From DATGPD01 sp041398565 (lineage in GTDB: Bacteria > Planctomycetota > UBA1135 > UBA2386), in NCBI GenBank assembly GCA_041398565.1, contig JAWKUN010000004.1:558001-622000 (forward strand): a stretch of DNA of 64,000 bases. Direction: 5' to 3'. Positions within the stretch are counted from its first letter, which is position 1; each line of letters starts with the position of its first letter. Made by a program: the position numbers and the translations under genes. Below, one piece after another: positions 21,177 through 29,790 of the stretch. Below the pieces are notes generated by a model. The model was not told where the DNA came from, made no database searches, and saw only the letters and a list, made by a program, of their open reading frames with translations.

Positions 21177-22073
21177 TCAGTGAGCGGCCTTCTGCAGCGC
21201 GGCCCTGTAGGTCTCGCGCGCATCGTCCGGCGTCAGCACTCCCGAGCGCACCAGTGCCTTGAGTGCGTTCTTGAGCGTCTCGGGGTCCTTGAACATGCGC
21301 TCGCCGAGCATCCCGGCCATGGCCGCGCCCGGTGTCTGGGCGTCGAGGTTCGTGGGCGCGTCGGCCGTGCGGTCGGGTTGCCGCGCCGCTGCCTTCGGTT
21401 CGGCGGGTGCCGTCGGTGTCGGCGCCAGCGTCCGCGGCGACGGCTCGCGTGCTGCGTGCGGCTCGCGCGCACGCGGTGCCGGCGTCTCCGTCGGATCCCG
21501 TACGTCGACCTCGCCTTGCACGTCCACGTCTTCGAGATCGACCACGTCGCCGGCCTCGGCGTCGGCGATGTCGAGCGAGTCGTCGGACGTCGCGACGTCG
21601 TCTTCGAAGAACGGGTCCTGGCCGATGTGCTTGTCGGCCAGCTGCGCCGTCCCTTCGAAGCGGAACTCGTCGAGCGACGTGCCAACGATGTTGCTCAGGT
21701 GCGGTTCCAGCTCCTGCAGGGCCGTCTCGCCGCGGCGGCTCTGCACCATCTCCATGAAGCGCGCGGCGCGCCGCATCGTCTCCTCGAGGAACTCGTGCAT
21801 CTCGCGCGCCAGGCGCTGCGCCGTCTCCGCCTCCGCGACCTGGGTGACCTTCTCGACGATCGTGGCCGCATGCTTCGTCGCGTCGGCGAGGAAGTCGTGC
21901 ACGTCCCGCGTCAGCTTGGTCTCGTGCATCTGCCGCGCTTCGTAGGCCTCGATGTCGCTGACCCCGTGCGACTTCGCTGCCGCCGTCGCAGGCAGACTGC
22001 CGAACTGGGCCCGGCGCTGCCGCCGCTCGCGACGGAACTTGTCGAAGTCGGAGTCTCCGGTCGGTGTATTCAT
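21177..22073 (-). CDS. Hypothetical protein with coiled-coil N-terminus and acidic/Pro-rich linker
   Basis: 298 residues from ATG 22073. Residues 5-130 are Arg/Glu-rich and predicted helical (FDKFRRERRQRRAQ ... ETAQRLAREMHEFLEETMRR), likely a coiled coil. Residues 155-250 are acidic then Pro/Ala-rich and disordered. The C-terminal 45 (MLGERMFKDPETLKNALKALVRSGVLTPDDARETYRAAL) form a small helical domain. No signal peptide, so probably cytoplasmic. A hairpin (22086-22107) sits just upstream of the start. I do not recognise the family. Confidence 0.75.
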   Translation of the reverse strand: MNTPTGDSDFDKFRRERRQRRAQFGSLPATAAAKSHGVSDIEAYEARQMHETKLTRDVHDFLADATKHAATIVEKVTQVAEAETAQRLAREMHEFLEETMRRAARFMEMVQSRRGETALQELEPHLSNIVGTSLDEFRFEGTAQLADKHIGQDPFFEDDVATSDDSLDIADAEAGDVVDLEDVDVQGEVDVRDPTETPAPRAREPHAAREPSPRTLAPTPTAPAEPKAAARQPDRTADAPTNLDAQTPGAAMAGMLGERMFKDPETLKNALKALVRSGVLTPDDARETYRAALQKAAH

Positions 22074-22085
22074 GGCTCGGCTCCG

Positions 22086-22107
22086 CGAGGTACGTGGCGG
22101 TACCTCG
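22086..22107. promoter_or_regulatory. Inverted repeat upstream of the 21177-22073 gene
   Basis: CGAGGTAC (22086-22093) and GTACCTCG (22100-22107) form perfect 8-bp arms around 6 nt. It lies 13 nt from the ATG of the downstream gene and 26 nt after the CCA-enzyme stop, with no T-run, so operator or leader hairpin is as likely as terminator. Confidence 0.5.
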
Positions 22108-22133
22108 GCAGCCGTCTCTTCGACCTGATCGCC

Positions 22134-23483
22134 TCAGTCACCGTAGCGGGACCGCACCAATCGCTGCAGAATCTGCAGTGCCACCGCGCGATCGGCGCTG
22201 TCCAACTTCTCGACTTCCTCTTGTACGGCGCGCAAGAGGCGGCCGACGCGAGGACCCGGCGGCACGCCCAGCGCGATCACGTCACGGCCGGAGCACAGGG
22301 GCGCGGGGCCCTCGGGCGGCAGGGCCTGCCACAGCGCCTGGGCCTGCGCCCACACGTCGAGCTTGCCGTGGCTGCCGACGCAGTCGGCGCGGTGAAAGGC
22401 GAGGTGGGCGGGAAAGCGCGGCGAGCGCATCCAGCGCTCGCGACGCGCCGGGCGCATCTGCATCACACCGGCGAACTTGATGTGATCGCGACAGATCTCG
22501 ACGACGCTCTCGCGCAACTCGCGCGGCGCGTGCAGCCGGCGCAGCACCACGTCGGCCATCTCCGCCGAAAGGGTGTCGTGGCCGTGGAAGCGGATGCGGT
22601 CGGCGGCGACCTCGAACGTCGGCGGCTTGCCGATGTCGTGCAACACCGCCGCCCACGCCTGCACCGGATCACCGTCGGCCACGGCGTCGAGCACCAGGGC
22701 GACGTGGGTCAGGACGTCACCCTCGGGGTGGTACTCGGGCGGCTGCGGCACGCCCGTCATGGCCGCGGCCTCCGGCAACACGGCGGCCGCGAGCCCGGAC
22801 TCGACCAGCAGGCGCAGCGCCCGGCCGCGACCCTGACCGATGAAGGCGCGCGTCAGCTCGTCGTATGCGCGCGCGGGCGACAGGGCAGCCAACAGCGGCG
22901 CGGTCGCTTGCATCGCGCGCCACGTTCCCTCCTCGATCGCGAAGTCGTAGGCCGCGGCGAAGCGCACCGCCCGCAGCAAGCGCAGCACGTCCTCTTCGAA
23001 GCGCTGCGCCGCCGGCCCGATGCAGCGCAGGCGCTGCTCCGCCAGGTCGGCGAGTCCACCCGCCGGGTCCACCAGCCCGCCGGCAGGCGTCAAGTAGAGC
23101 GCGTTGACGGTGAAGTCGCGCCGGCGGGCGTCGACCGCCAGATCGTCGACGAACTCGACCCGGCTCGGATGCCTGCGGTCCAGATACTCGGCTTCGCTGC
23201 GGAACGTGGTGACGGTCAGGTCGATGCCGTCGGGCAGCTCGAGGTGCACGGCGCCCAGGCGCAAGTCGACGTCCTTCGGCGACTCCAGAGCCGCCGCCAC
23301 TGCCTGCGGCCGGGATGCGGTCGCCAAGTCCCAGTCGTCGGTGGCGCGGCCGAGCAGCCCGTCGCGCACCGCGCCGCCCACGGCGAGGACGCCGACACCG
23401 GCGGCATCGAGAGCGCGGACGACGTCGAGCACCGGCCGCGGCCACTCGATGCTCTTGGCAGCGGTTTCGAAGGAGGGCGTCAC
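22134..23483 (-). CDS. cca: CCA-adding tRNA nucleotidyltransferase / poly(A)-polymerase family
   Basis: 449 residues from GTG 23483; upstream codons to 23825 are antisense to the neighbouring gene and were excluded. The class II nucleotidyltransferase head is at about 20-160: LAVGGAVRDGLLGRATDDWDLATAS with the G-G-x-V-R-D and D-x-D catalytic residues, then RRRDFTVNALYL. The RNA-binding neck follows (EEDVLRLLRAVRFAA), and an HD-like domain appears at about 270-330 (AAVLHDIGKPPTF), found in one CCA-enzyme subgroup. It adds or repairs the 3' CCA of tRNA. The start lies 24 bp from a divergent gene. Confidence 0.92.
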   Translation of the reverse strand: MTPSFETAAKSIEWPRPVLDVVRALDAAGVGVLAVGGAVRDGLLGRATDDWDLATASRPQAVAAALESPKDVDLRLGAVHLELPDGIDLTVTTFRSEAEYLDRRHPSRVEFVDDLAVDARRRDFTVNALYLTPAGGLVDPAGGLADLAEQRLRCIGPAAQRFEEDVLRLLRAVRFAAAYDFAIEEGTWRAMQATAPLLAALSPARAYDELTRAFIGQGRGRALRLLVESGLAAAVLPEAAAMTGVPQPPEYHPEGDVLTHVALVLDAVADGDPVQAWAAVLHDIGKPPTFEVAADRIRFHGHDTLSAEMADVVLRRLHAPRELRESVVEICRDHIKFAGVMQMRPARRERWMRSPRFPAHLAFHRADCVGSHGKLDVWAQAQALWQALPPEGPAPLCSGRDVIALGVPPGPRVGRLLRAVQEEVEKLDSADRAVALQILQRLVRSRYGD

Positions 23484-23491
23484 CGGCCGAG

Positions 23492-23501
23492 ACCGTATCC
23501 T
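23492..23501. promoter_or_regulatory. Overlapping divergent -10 boxes between cca and the 23508 gene
   Basis: In the 24-bp gap the plus strand has TATCCT (23496-23501) six nucleotides before the ATG at 23508, and the minus strand has TACGGT (23497-23492) eight nucleotides before the GTG at 23483. Both fit TAxxxT and would give leaderless transcripts from one bidirectional core. No -35 was found for either. Confidence 0.35.
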
Positions 23502-23507
23502 CTGGCG

Positions 23508-24104
23508 ATGCCGCGCGGAACGCGCCTCGACGCCACCTCGGTCCTGCTGCTCGCCTCGGTCGGCCTGTTCGCCTGGACGATCCGCACGCCCTACGCCGAG
23601 GCGATCGGCACCGCGGCGATCGAGACCGACACTCTGCGCGTCGCCCGCATCCTGTTCGAAGCGGCCGAGGCGCACGCCGGCACGCTCGAGGGCGACGGAG
23701 ACGCCGCCACCTTCGTCGCCGAGCTCGACGAGCGCCTGCAGGCGGCCGCGCTGCCCGCGCAGGCTCGACCGCGTCGCGAGGCGTCCGTGCTCGCCGCCGG
23801 CCTGGTGCTGGTCAACGACACCCACTGCTTCCTGGTGACCCGCACGCCGCCGGCACCCGACGCCCTGGAGCCACCCCTCGCACAGCCCGCCGAAGTGTGG
23901 GCATGGCCGCGCGCCGCCGACCAGGCCGCCAGCACCGTGTTCTGCGTCACCCCGGGGGGCACCGTTGCCACCCGCAACATCACCGAACGCTACGTCGGGG
24001 CCGACCGGCCGCCGGAGCCGGGAACCTGGCGCCCGGCCAAACCCGGCGAGAGGTTCACGTACAAGGCGTACGACGGCGGCTACTGGCGGCGGCAGCCCGA
24101 CTGA
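23508..24104 (+). CDS. Membrane-anchored protein of unknown function
   Basis: 198 residues from ATG 23508. A single N-terminal helix (SVLLLASVGLFAWTI) anchors an extracytoplasmic domain of about 165 residues with patterns LRVARILFEAAEAHA, ASVLAAGLVLVNDTHCFLVT and YVGADRPPEPGTWRPAKPGERF. It sits 85 nt before a pseudopilin gene on the same strand and may be part of the same transcript, perhaps an accessory factor. No recognised family or catalytic residues. Confidence 0.7.
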   Translation: MPRGTRLDATSVLLLASVGLFAWTIRTPYAEAIGTAAIETDTLRVARILFEAAEAHAGTLEGDGDAATFVAELDERLQAAALPAQARPRREASVLAAGLVLVNDTHCFLVTRTPPAPDALEPPLAQPAEVWAWPRAADQAASTVFCVTPGGTVATRNITERYVGADRPPEPGTWRPAKPGERFTYKAYDGGYWRRQPD

Positions 24105-24189
24105 ACGCCGAGCGCTGCCATCGACGCTTGCCGCGGGCTCTCAAGGCTCCTGGCCCGCGTGTCCGACGTGTCCAGCGGAGAGCACTCGC

Positions 24190-24792
24190 ATGGAGCACGT
24201 ACCGCCGCACGATCGTCCGCAGGCCGTCGCCGGCTTCACCCTGATGGAAGTGGTCGTCGTCGTGGCGATCCTGGCGCTGCTGGCCGGCGTGGTCGTCCCC
24301 GTGTTCCGCTCCGTCCAGCAGGACGGCCAAGCGAGCAAGATCCTCGCCGTGGTCGACACGTTGAAGAAGGCGACCGAGAAGCACTTCGCCGACTCGGGAC
24401 GGCTGGCCATCGAATACAGCCCTTCGCCCGCGGGCGCCTACACCGGAGCCACGCACCATCGCCTGTCGATCGTGCAGACCTACGCCAACTGGCGCGGCCC
24501 CTACCTCGACCATCCGCTCACCCGCGCCGACAACCCGTTCCAGAACGCGGTCTACGTGTACCAGTCCCTGGCCATCAGCCAGACCGGCGGGGGCTTCAAC
24601 CTCACCGGCGGCCCAGCCGACACGCACACGGGTACCGGGCAGTGTGTGGTGTTCTACGGCGTGCCCGATACGGTCGCCAAGCGGGTCGACGAAGCCCTCG
24701 ACAAGAACATCCCCGGCGACTGGCAAGCGACCGGACGCGCGGAGTACAACGGCAACGGCGTGCTCGCCGTCTACCTGATGTCGGGGCAGTAG
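24190..24792 (+). CDS. Type II pseudopilin (GspG-like)
   Basis: 200 residues from ATG 24190. After a short leader (MEHVPPHDRPQAVA) the prepilin peptidase site GFTLMEVVVVVAILALLA appears: cleavage after Gly, methylated Phe, Glu at +5, then the assembly helix. The mature globular part contains ANWRGPYLDHPLTRADNPF, a GspG-like region that normally precedes the Ca2+ loop. GspG is the major pseudopilin of type II secretion. It stands apart from the machinery genes at 27-36 kb. A GC-rich hairpin with a T-run (25117-25160) can terminate its transcript. No prepilin peptidase gene is in the window. Confidence 0.92.
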   Translation: MEHVPPHDRPQAVAGFTLMEVVVVVAILALLAGVVVPVFRSVQQDGQASKILAVVDTLKKATEKHFADSGRLAIEYSPSPAGAYTGATHHRLSIVQTYANWRGPYLDHPLTRADNPFQNAVYVYQSLAISQTGGGFNLTGGPADTHTGTGQCVVFYGVPDTVAKRVDEALDKNIPGDWQATGRAEYNGNGVLAVYLMSGQ

Positions 24793-24879
24793 GAGCGCGG
24801 CTCACCACCGGTCCGACGGACCAGGCCGCGGGGTTGGCACCCGGATCCCGGCCGTTCGCCTGGCACCGGGACACCGCCA

Positions 24880-24926
24880 GCCAGCGTTCAGCGGCGGAGC
24901 CTGGCCCCATCCGCGGCAACGCGGGC
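24880..24926. repeat. Palindromic repeat family, copy 1
   Basis: Left arm GCCAGCGTTCAGCGG...GGAGCC pairs with a right arm ending GGCAACGCGGGC, giving an interrupted stem of about 20 bp. It is the same unit as 25071-25117, with sequence differences. Confidence 0.6.
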
Positions 24927-24954
24927 GCAACGAGCTGCGAGTGCCGCAAGGCCT

Positions 24955-24979
24955 CGCGCGAAGCGCGAATTCGGCGATG
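24955..24979. repeat. Intergenic dispersed repeat, copy B
   Basis: Matches 13279-13303 at all but a few positions, ending ATTCGGCGATG, in the same GCAAGG...TCCC context. Confidence 0.35.
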
Positions 24980-25070
24980 CCGTCCCGCAGCCAAAGCACC
25001 GAGTTCGCCCCCGTCCAGCGGGCGCTGGAAGCCCCGGTCGCGATGCGCGGCAACCTCGGTCGTCCGCCCA

Positions 25071-25117
25071 GCCAGCGTTCAGCGGTGGAGCCTGGCTCCA
25101 TCCGCTGCAACGCTGGC
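25071..25117. repeat. Palindromic repeat family, copy 2
   Basis: GCCAGCGTT-CAGCGG-TGGAGCC on the left pairs almost perfectly with GGCTCCA-TCCGCTG-CAACGCTGGC on the right, a stem of more than 20 bp with one or two bulges. A shorter member is at 39981-40000. Confidence 0.7.
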
Positions 25118-25160
25118 GCAATGGGCGGCGACCTACGGTCGCCCGCCCATTGCGGGTTTT
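25117..25160 (+). terminator. Rho-independent terminator
   Basis: A 17-bp GC-rich stem (arm 25117-25133, loop TAC, arm 25137-25154 with one bulge) is followed by GGTTTT. Oriented for plus-strand transcripts from the pseudopilin gene at 24190-24792. Confidence 0.75.
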
Positions 25161-25263
25161 CCGCAGGCTCACCGGAACGCCCTCGTCCGGAGAGACGATC
25201 GAGATCGCGCTAGACTCGCCGTCCCGCGTGCGCTCGCCACGCCATTCCGTCCACCCTCCCGCC

Positions 25264-26898
25264 ATGCCCACCTCCTCGCTCCGTTCGACTCTCCTGTGCT
25301 GCGCCGCCGGCCTGCCGTTGGCGGCACAGACCCGCATCATGACCCTGCAGGGCGTGTTCCCCGATGGCCAACTGGGCAGCGCCCTGGCGCCAGCCGGCGA
25401 CGTCGACCGCGACGGGTTCGGCGACATCATCGGCAGCGCGATGTTCGCGAGCACCAACGCTCCGGTGTCGGGCTGGGCGGCGGTGTACTCCGGACGCACC
25501 GGCGCACCCCTGCTGGTCTTTCCCGGTCGCGCACCCGGCCAGTACTTCGGCGGCGGTGCCGCCGGACTCGGCGACCTCGACGGTGACGGCCACGCCGACT
25601 TCGCCATCGCGGCCACCAACGACGAGACGGCCGGCGACCACGCGGGCCGCGTCTGGGTCTACTCGGGGCGTACCGGCCGCGTCCTCTACGACCTGGTCGC
25701 CGAGGGACCGGGCGACATCTTCGGCCACTCCATCGCCGCCGCCGGCGACGTCGACGCCGACGGCGTCCCCGACTTCGTGGTGGGCGCGCCGGAGAACGGT
25801 TCCCCGGTCCTTCACTACGGCGCGGGCTACGTCAAGGTCTTCTCGGGCCGTACCGGTGCTGTGTTGCATCGATTCGCCGGCCGCGCCGTCGGCTACGAGC
25901 AAGGGCATGTGGTCTGCGGCGTCGGCGATCTCGACCGTGACGGCCACGACGACGTGCTGGCGGCGTCGGTGCTCGACGGCGACCCGTCGGTCGGGATCGG
26001 CGCAGCGCGCGTGCACAGCGGCCGCACTGGCGAGGTGCTGTTCACGTTCCGCGGCGGACCGCGCACCGATCACTTCGCGGTGTCCGCGGCCGGCGTCGGC
26101 GACGTCGACGGGGATGGCTGGCCGGACGTGGGTGTCGGCTGCGTCGAGCTGACGAACGGCATCCCCGGCCACGCGTCGATCTTCTCCGGGCGCACCGGCG
26201 CGCGCATCCACCAGGTGTTCGGCCAGGCTCCCATGGAGATGTTCAGCGTGTCAATGTGCGGCGTCGGCGACCTCGACCGCGACGGTCACGCCGACTTCGC
26301 GGTGAGCGCGCCCGGCGCCGGCGGCGGCTACGGCCAGGTGCGCGTGTACAGCGGACGCGACGCCTCCCTCATGCGCGTCTTCGACGGGCCCGACCTCGGC
26401 TCCGCGTTCGCGTTCGCGATGGCAGCCACCGACCTCAACAACGACGGCTACGCCGACCTGGTGATCGGCTCGCGTGGCGCGGTCGGCAACCGCGGCCGCA
26501 TCTACGTCATGTCGGGAACCAACGCCACGGCACTCGGCAGTGGCTGCGCCGACTACGCCCCGCCGCCCACGCTTTCGGCGACTTCACCGCGGGTCGGCGG
26601 CACGTGGAGCCACTTCGTGCGCGGCGCCGCCCCGTCGACCCCCACCGCCCTCCTCATCGCCCAGGTGCCGGCCTCGCCGCTGCAGTTCGACCGCGCCTGC
26701 GTGTTCTACCTCGACCCGGCGACCACGCTGGGGCTCGGCATCCTGCAGACCGACAGCTCCGGGAGCGCCGTGCACCAGGTCACCTTGCCGCCCGCCGCCA
26801 GCCTCGTCGGCGCGCAGCTGGCGACCCAGGCGGCGATGCCAGGGCGCACGCGACCGTGGACCCTCACCAACGGGGTCGCGGCCACCATCGAGCGCTGA
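25264..26898 (+). CDS. Secreted FG-GAP (integrin-alpha-like) repeat protein
   Basis: 544 residues from ATG 25264 with signal peptide (STLLCCAAGLPLAAQ). Seven FG-GAP repeats span about 35-415, each with a Ca2+-binding D-x-[DN]-x-D-G loop such as GDVDRDGFGDIIG, GDLDGDGHADFAI, GDLDRDGHDDVLA and TDLNNDGYADLVIG; these build a beta-propeller. A C-terminal domain starts at about 424 (GSGCADYAPPP) and ends in TLPPAASLVGAQLATQAAM; it is shared with the products of 49250-52384 and 62671-63183 and may be a sorting or anchoring module. Probably a cell-surface or secreted protein of adhesive function. Confidence 0.9.
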   Translation: MPTSSLRSTLLCCAAGLPLAAQTRIMTLQGVFPDGQLGSALAPAGDVDRDGFGDIIGSAMFASTNAPVSGWAAVYSGRTGAPLLVFPGRAPGQYFGGGAAGLGDLDGDGHADFAIAATNDETAGDHAGRVWVYSGRTGRVLYDLVAEGPGDIFGHSIAAAGDVDADGVPDFVVGAPENGSPVLHYGAGYVKVFSGRTGAVLHRFAGRAVGYEQGHVVCGVGDLDRDGHDDVLAASVLDGDPSVGIGAARVHSGRTGEVLFTFRGGPRTDHFAVSAAGVGDVDGDGWPDVGVGCVELTNGIPGHASIFSGRTGARIHQVFGQAPMEMFSVSMCGVGDLDRDGHADFAVSAPGAGGGYGQVRVYSGRDASLMRVFDGPDLGSAFAFAMAATDLNNDGYADLVIGSRGAVGNRGRIYVMSGTNATALGSGCADYAPPPTLSATSPRVGGTWSHFVRGAAPSTPTALLIAQVPASPLQFDRACVFYLDPATTLGLGILQTDSSGSAVHQVTLPPAASLVGAQLATQAAMPGRTRPWTLTNGVAATIER

Positions 26899-26969
26899 CG
26901 CGCCGCCGACCGCCCTCGGCTCGGCGTCTCCCGGCCACACCGCGGACGAGACGCGCTCGCGGCACGACC

Positions 26970-27007
26970 GCAACCGACAGCTCGGTTGCCCTCGGCGCTT
27001 GGCGCCG
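26970..27007. terminator. Paired hairpins between convergent genes
   Basis: GCAACCGA-CAGC-TCGGTTGC (26970-26989) and CGGCGC-TTG-GCGCCG (26993-27007) lie back to back between the convergent FG-GAP and secretin genes. There is no long T-run, so a bidirectional terminator is likely but not certain. Confidence 0.55.
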
Positions 27008-27043
27008 ACCAGCAGGGCCCAGCCGCCTTGCCGAGAGCCGCGG

Positions 27044-29266
27044 CTAGCGACCCTGCCAGTGCGTGGCCAGGGTGTCGAGTCGCGCGCGGAGGGCCCGCAA
27101 GCGCGGATCGTTGATGTCGCCGCCGGCCAGCAGGTAGCGCCGGTAGGCCTCGGCGGCCGCCGCCACGTCACCGCCCAGGTCGGCCGCCACGCCGAGGTTG
27201 ACGTGCGCTTCGCGCAGCTCGGGATCGAGGGCCAGCGCGCGCGCGAACGACGCCCGCGCCAGCTCGTGGCGACCCTGCCGGAGGCGGGCCACGCCCAGGT
27301 TGTTGTGCGCCGCCGCGAAGCCGTCGCCGGCCTGGGCCAAGGCGCGCAGGAACAGACCCTCGGCGGCGACCGGGTTGTCGGCCGACAACTCGAGCAGCCC
27401 CAGGTTGTTCAGCGCGATGCCGTCGTCGCTGCCCAGACGCACGGCGCGCTCGAAGGCGGCGCGGGCCTGGCCGTTGCCGTTGCGCCGGCGGTCGAGCAAG
27501 CCGCGCAGGACCCACGCCGAGGCCACGCTCCCGTCGAGGACCAGCGCTTGCTCGAGTTCGAAGACGGCCTGCGACTCGTCGTCGTCGTCGAGCGCCCGTA
27601 GCGCCCGCCGGACGCTGAGCTGGGCGAGGCCGGCTCGGCTCACCCCCCGCGACGCAGCTCGCGGCGCGCGCAGCAGCGGTGGCGGCGGCGCGCTGCCGTC
27701 GCCGTGACTCGGGGCCCCGCCCAGCGTCGGCTGCCGCCACTCCGCTTCGGGCTCCTCCAGCGCCAACGTCAGCTGCCGGTACGGGACGCGAGCCGCGACC
27801 GTGCGCTCGAGACCGCGCTCGACGTCCTCGTCCACCCACGCCGGCGACAGGATGCGAGGGAACAGGACGATGACGAGCTCGGTGCGGGTGCGCGTCTGCA
27901 CGGTGGTACGGAACAGGGCGCCGAGCAGCGGGATGTCTCCCAGCAACGGCACCTTGTCGAGGTCCTCGGTGCTGCGCGTACCGCGCAACCCGCCGATCAC
28001 CGCCGCCTGGCCGTCGGCCACCCGCACGATCGCTTCCACCGAACGCGTGTTGAGGATCGGCTCGCTCACCAGATTGTCGGGCGTCGTGACGAAGCCCGAG
28101 ACCTCGGTGATCGACGGCTGCACGTGCACCGTGATCATGCCGTCCTCGCCGATCTGCGGCGTCACCGCCACCTGCACCCCCGCGTTCTCGAAGCGAACCG
28201 AGAACTGGGTGCGCGACGTTCCTTCGGCGTCGATGATCTCGCGCTCGATGACCGGCACCTGCTCGACGACGCGGATCTGCGCCGGCACGTTGCTGAGGGT
28301 CGACACCCGCGGATTGGACAGCACCCGCACCTGGCCCTGTCGCTCGAGCATGTCGACGAAGATGGAGAACGTGTCGGCCTTGATGAGGCCGATGCGCAGC
28401 GCGTCGGCGGCGCTGCTCAACGACTGCCCGACGACGCCGCCGTCCGGCAGACCACCACGCTTGTCGGTGTTGAAGAAGTCGGGCAAGAGCGACCAATCGA
28501 CGCCGACCTGCAGGGAGTCGGACAGCGACACCTCCAGCAGGCGCGCTTCGATCGACACCAGGCGCGCCGCGCGGCGGCGCGCGTTGGCGAGGTAGGCCTC
28601 GACGCGCTGGACGCTGCTCGGCGGGCCTTCGACGACCACCGCCCCGATCGCCGGATTGGCGACGTAGCGCACGTTGTCCTGGTTGCCGAGCAGCTTGCCG
28701 AGGTCGCTGCGCAGCGCGTTCCAGAACGCCGCCGCGGCCCCGGCGCTGCCGGCCGTCGCCCCGCCGGTCGCGCTCGCGTCGCGCGCCGATCCGCCACCCG
28801 ACGAGTCGCCGCCGACCTCCTGCACCTCGATCGCCGGGAAGTCGACGTCGAAGACCCTCCTGGCCACCCTGCCGATGCGCAGGAAGTCGCCGTCGAAGCG
28901 GTAGGCAAGGTCGTACGTCTTCAGCAGCTGCTGGAACGCTTCTTCCAGCGACGCGCCCTTGATGTCGAACGTCGCCACCTCGTCGCCGATCCCGGGCTCG
29001 AGGACGACGTTGACGTCGGCGTCCTTGAACACGGTGAGGATGACGTCCTGCAGGCGGGCGTCGCGGGCGCTGAACGCCTCGATGCGCGCGCCTTCACCCG
29101 GTCCTGGCTCGCGCGGCCACGACGGCGTCACCTGCACCCCGAGTCCGCCGAAGCGCCGCAGCGCCGCCTCCTGCGCCGCGGCCTCCGCTTGCGGTCCCTC
29201 CCCCGCCGACGGCGCTGCCCGACACCCGCACAGCACCAAGACACAGACAAACCGGCTTCGCCTCAT
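27044..29266 (-). CDS. Secretin (GspD/PilQ-like) lipoprotein with C-terminal TPR domain
   Basis: 740 residues from ATG 29266 (ATGA overlap with the preceding gene). The N-terminus VCVLVLCGC is a lipoprotein signal. Residues about 60-130 are the secretin N0/STN domain (LQDVILTVFKDADVNVVLEP), about 195-230 an N1-like domain (VRYVANPAIGAVVVEG). The secretin barrel occupies about 300-480 with VRVLSNPRVSTLSN, VGVDWSLLPDFF, NAGVQVAVTPQIGEDG and KVPLLGDIPLLGALFR, the closing family signature. Residues 560-735 form about four TPRs (GIALNNLGLLELSADNP, AAHNNLGVARLRQGRHELA), an extension absent from classical GspD. It forms the outer-membrane channel of the machine encoded here. Confidence 0.93.
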   Translation of the reverse strand: MRRSRFVCVLVLCGCRAAPSAGEGPQAEAAAQEAALRRFGGLGVQVTPSWPREPGPGEGARIEAFSARDARLQDVILTVFKDADVNVVLEPGIGDEVATFDIKGASLEEAFQQLLKTYDLAYRFDGDFLRIGRVARRVFDVDFPAIEVQEVGGDSSGGGSARDASATGGATAGSAGAAAAFWNALRSDLGKLLGNQDNVRYVANPAIGAVVVEGPPSSVQRVEAYLANARRRAARLVSIEARLLEVSLSDSLQVGVDWSLLPDFFNTDKRGGLPDGGVVGQSLSSAADALRIGLIKADTFSIFVDMLERQGQVRVLSNPRVSTLSNVPAQIRVVEQVPVIEREIIDAEGTSRTQFSVRFENAGVQVAVTPQIGEDGMITVHVQPSITEVSGFVTTPDNLVSEPILNTRSVEAIVRVADGQAAVIGGLRGTRSTEDLDKVPLLGDIPLLGALFRTTVQTRTRTELVIVLFPRILSPAWVDEDVERGLERTVAARVPYRQLTLALEEPEAEWRQPTLGGAPSHGDGSAPPPPLLRAPRAASRGVSRAGLAQLSVRRALRALDDDDESQAVFELEQALVLDGSVASAWVLRGLLDRRRNGNGQARAAFERAVRLGSDDGIALNNLGLLELSADNPVAAEGLFLRALAQAGDGFAAAHNNLGVARLRQGRHELARASFARALALDPELREAHVNLGVAADLGGDVAAAAEAYRRYLLAGGDINDPRLRALRARLDTLATHWQGR

Positions 29267-29790
29267 CGTTTCTCCTCGGGGATCTCGGGAAGGTCGACCT
29301 CGCTGCCAACGGTCGGCTTCCGCGGCACCTTGCGCTTGCCCGGCGCCGGCAGGGTGAGCTTGATCCGGTTGCCTTCGGCTGTGGCCACCGTCACCGTGCC
29401 CGCCTCGATGGCAGCGACCGTGCCGAGCGCCAACCGATCGCCGACCCCCACCGTGCGCCCGTCGACGACGGCCCGCCGGCTGCCGCCGGTGAGCAGGATC
29501 AGCGTGACGCGCGGCAGGATCTCCTGCACGTGCACGTCGGCGACCGGCGCGGCGGCGAGGTCTTCGCGCTGGAAGGGATCGACCAGGTCGTCCACCGGCA
29601 CCACCGGCGCGAAGACGATGGGCGCCTCCAGGCCCGGTGCCGGCGGGACGACATCCTCCTCGACCGGGGCTTCGGCTGGCTCGAACTGCGGCGCGTCAGC
29701 GCCACCCCCGAACCAGGCGACGACGTAGGGGTAGTTGACCCACACCGCGGCGGCGAGGATCGACACGGCGACGAGGCGGCGGCCGTTCAT
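29263..29790 (-). CDS. GspC/PilP-like inner-membrane protein
   Basis: 175 residues, ATG 29790 to 29263, with ATGA overlaps on both sides. One N-terminal helix (LVAVSILAAAVWVNYPYVVAWF), a Pro/Glu linker (about 35-70), then a small beta domain (about 85-160: ILPRVTLILLTGGSRRAVVDG, LGTVAAIEAGTVTVATAEGNRIKL) resembling the homology-region domain of GspC and the PilP lipoprotein domain, which bind the secretin N0 domain. Directly upstream of the secretin gene, as in pilP-pilQ. The assignment rests on size, topology, motif DPFQRED and position. Confidence 0.75.
   Translation of the reverse strand: MNGRRLVAVSILAAAVWVNYPYVVAWFGGGADAPQFEPAEAPVEEDVVPPAPGLEAPIVFAPVVPVDDLVDPFQREDLAAAPVADVHVQEILPRVTLILLTGGSRRAVVDGRTVGVGDRLALGTVAAIEAGTVTVATAEGNRIKLTLPAPGKRKVPRKPTVGSEVDLPEIPEEKR

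Larger units (their letters stand above)
24793..25263. other. 471-bp intergenic region with hairpin repeats and terminator
   Basis: No credible gene. It contains two copies of a long palindromic repeat (24880-24926, 25071-25117), one copy of a short dispersed repeat (24955-24979), a strong terminator hairpin (25117-25160), and a possible -10 box TAGACT (25211-25216) ahead of the FG-GAP gene. Confidence 0.7.

Noticed and set aside
27704..29728. 674-codon plus-strand frame opposite the secretin
   Set aside because: Antisense shadow of the secretin gene, which has full family signatures.
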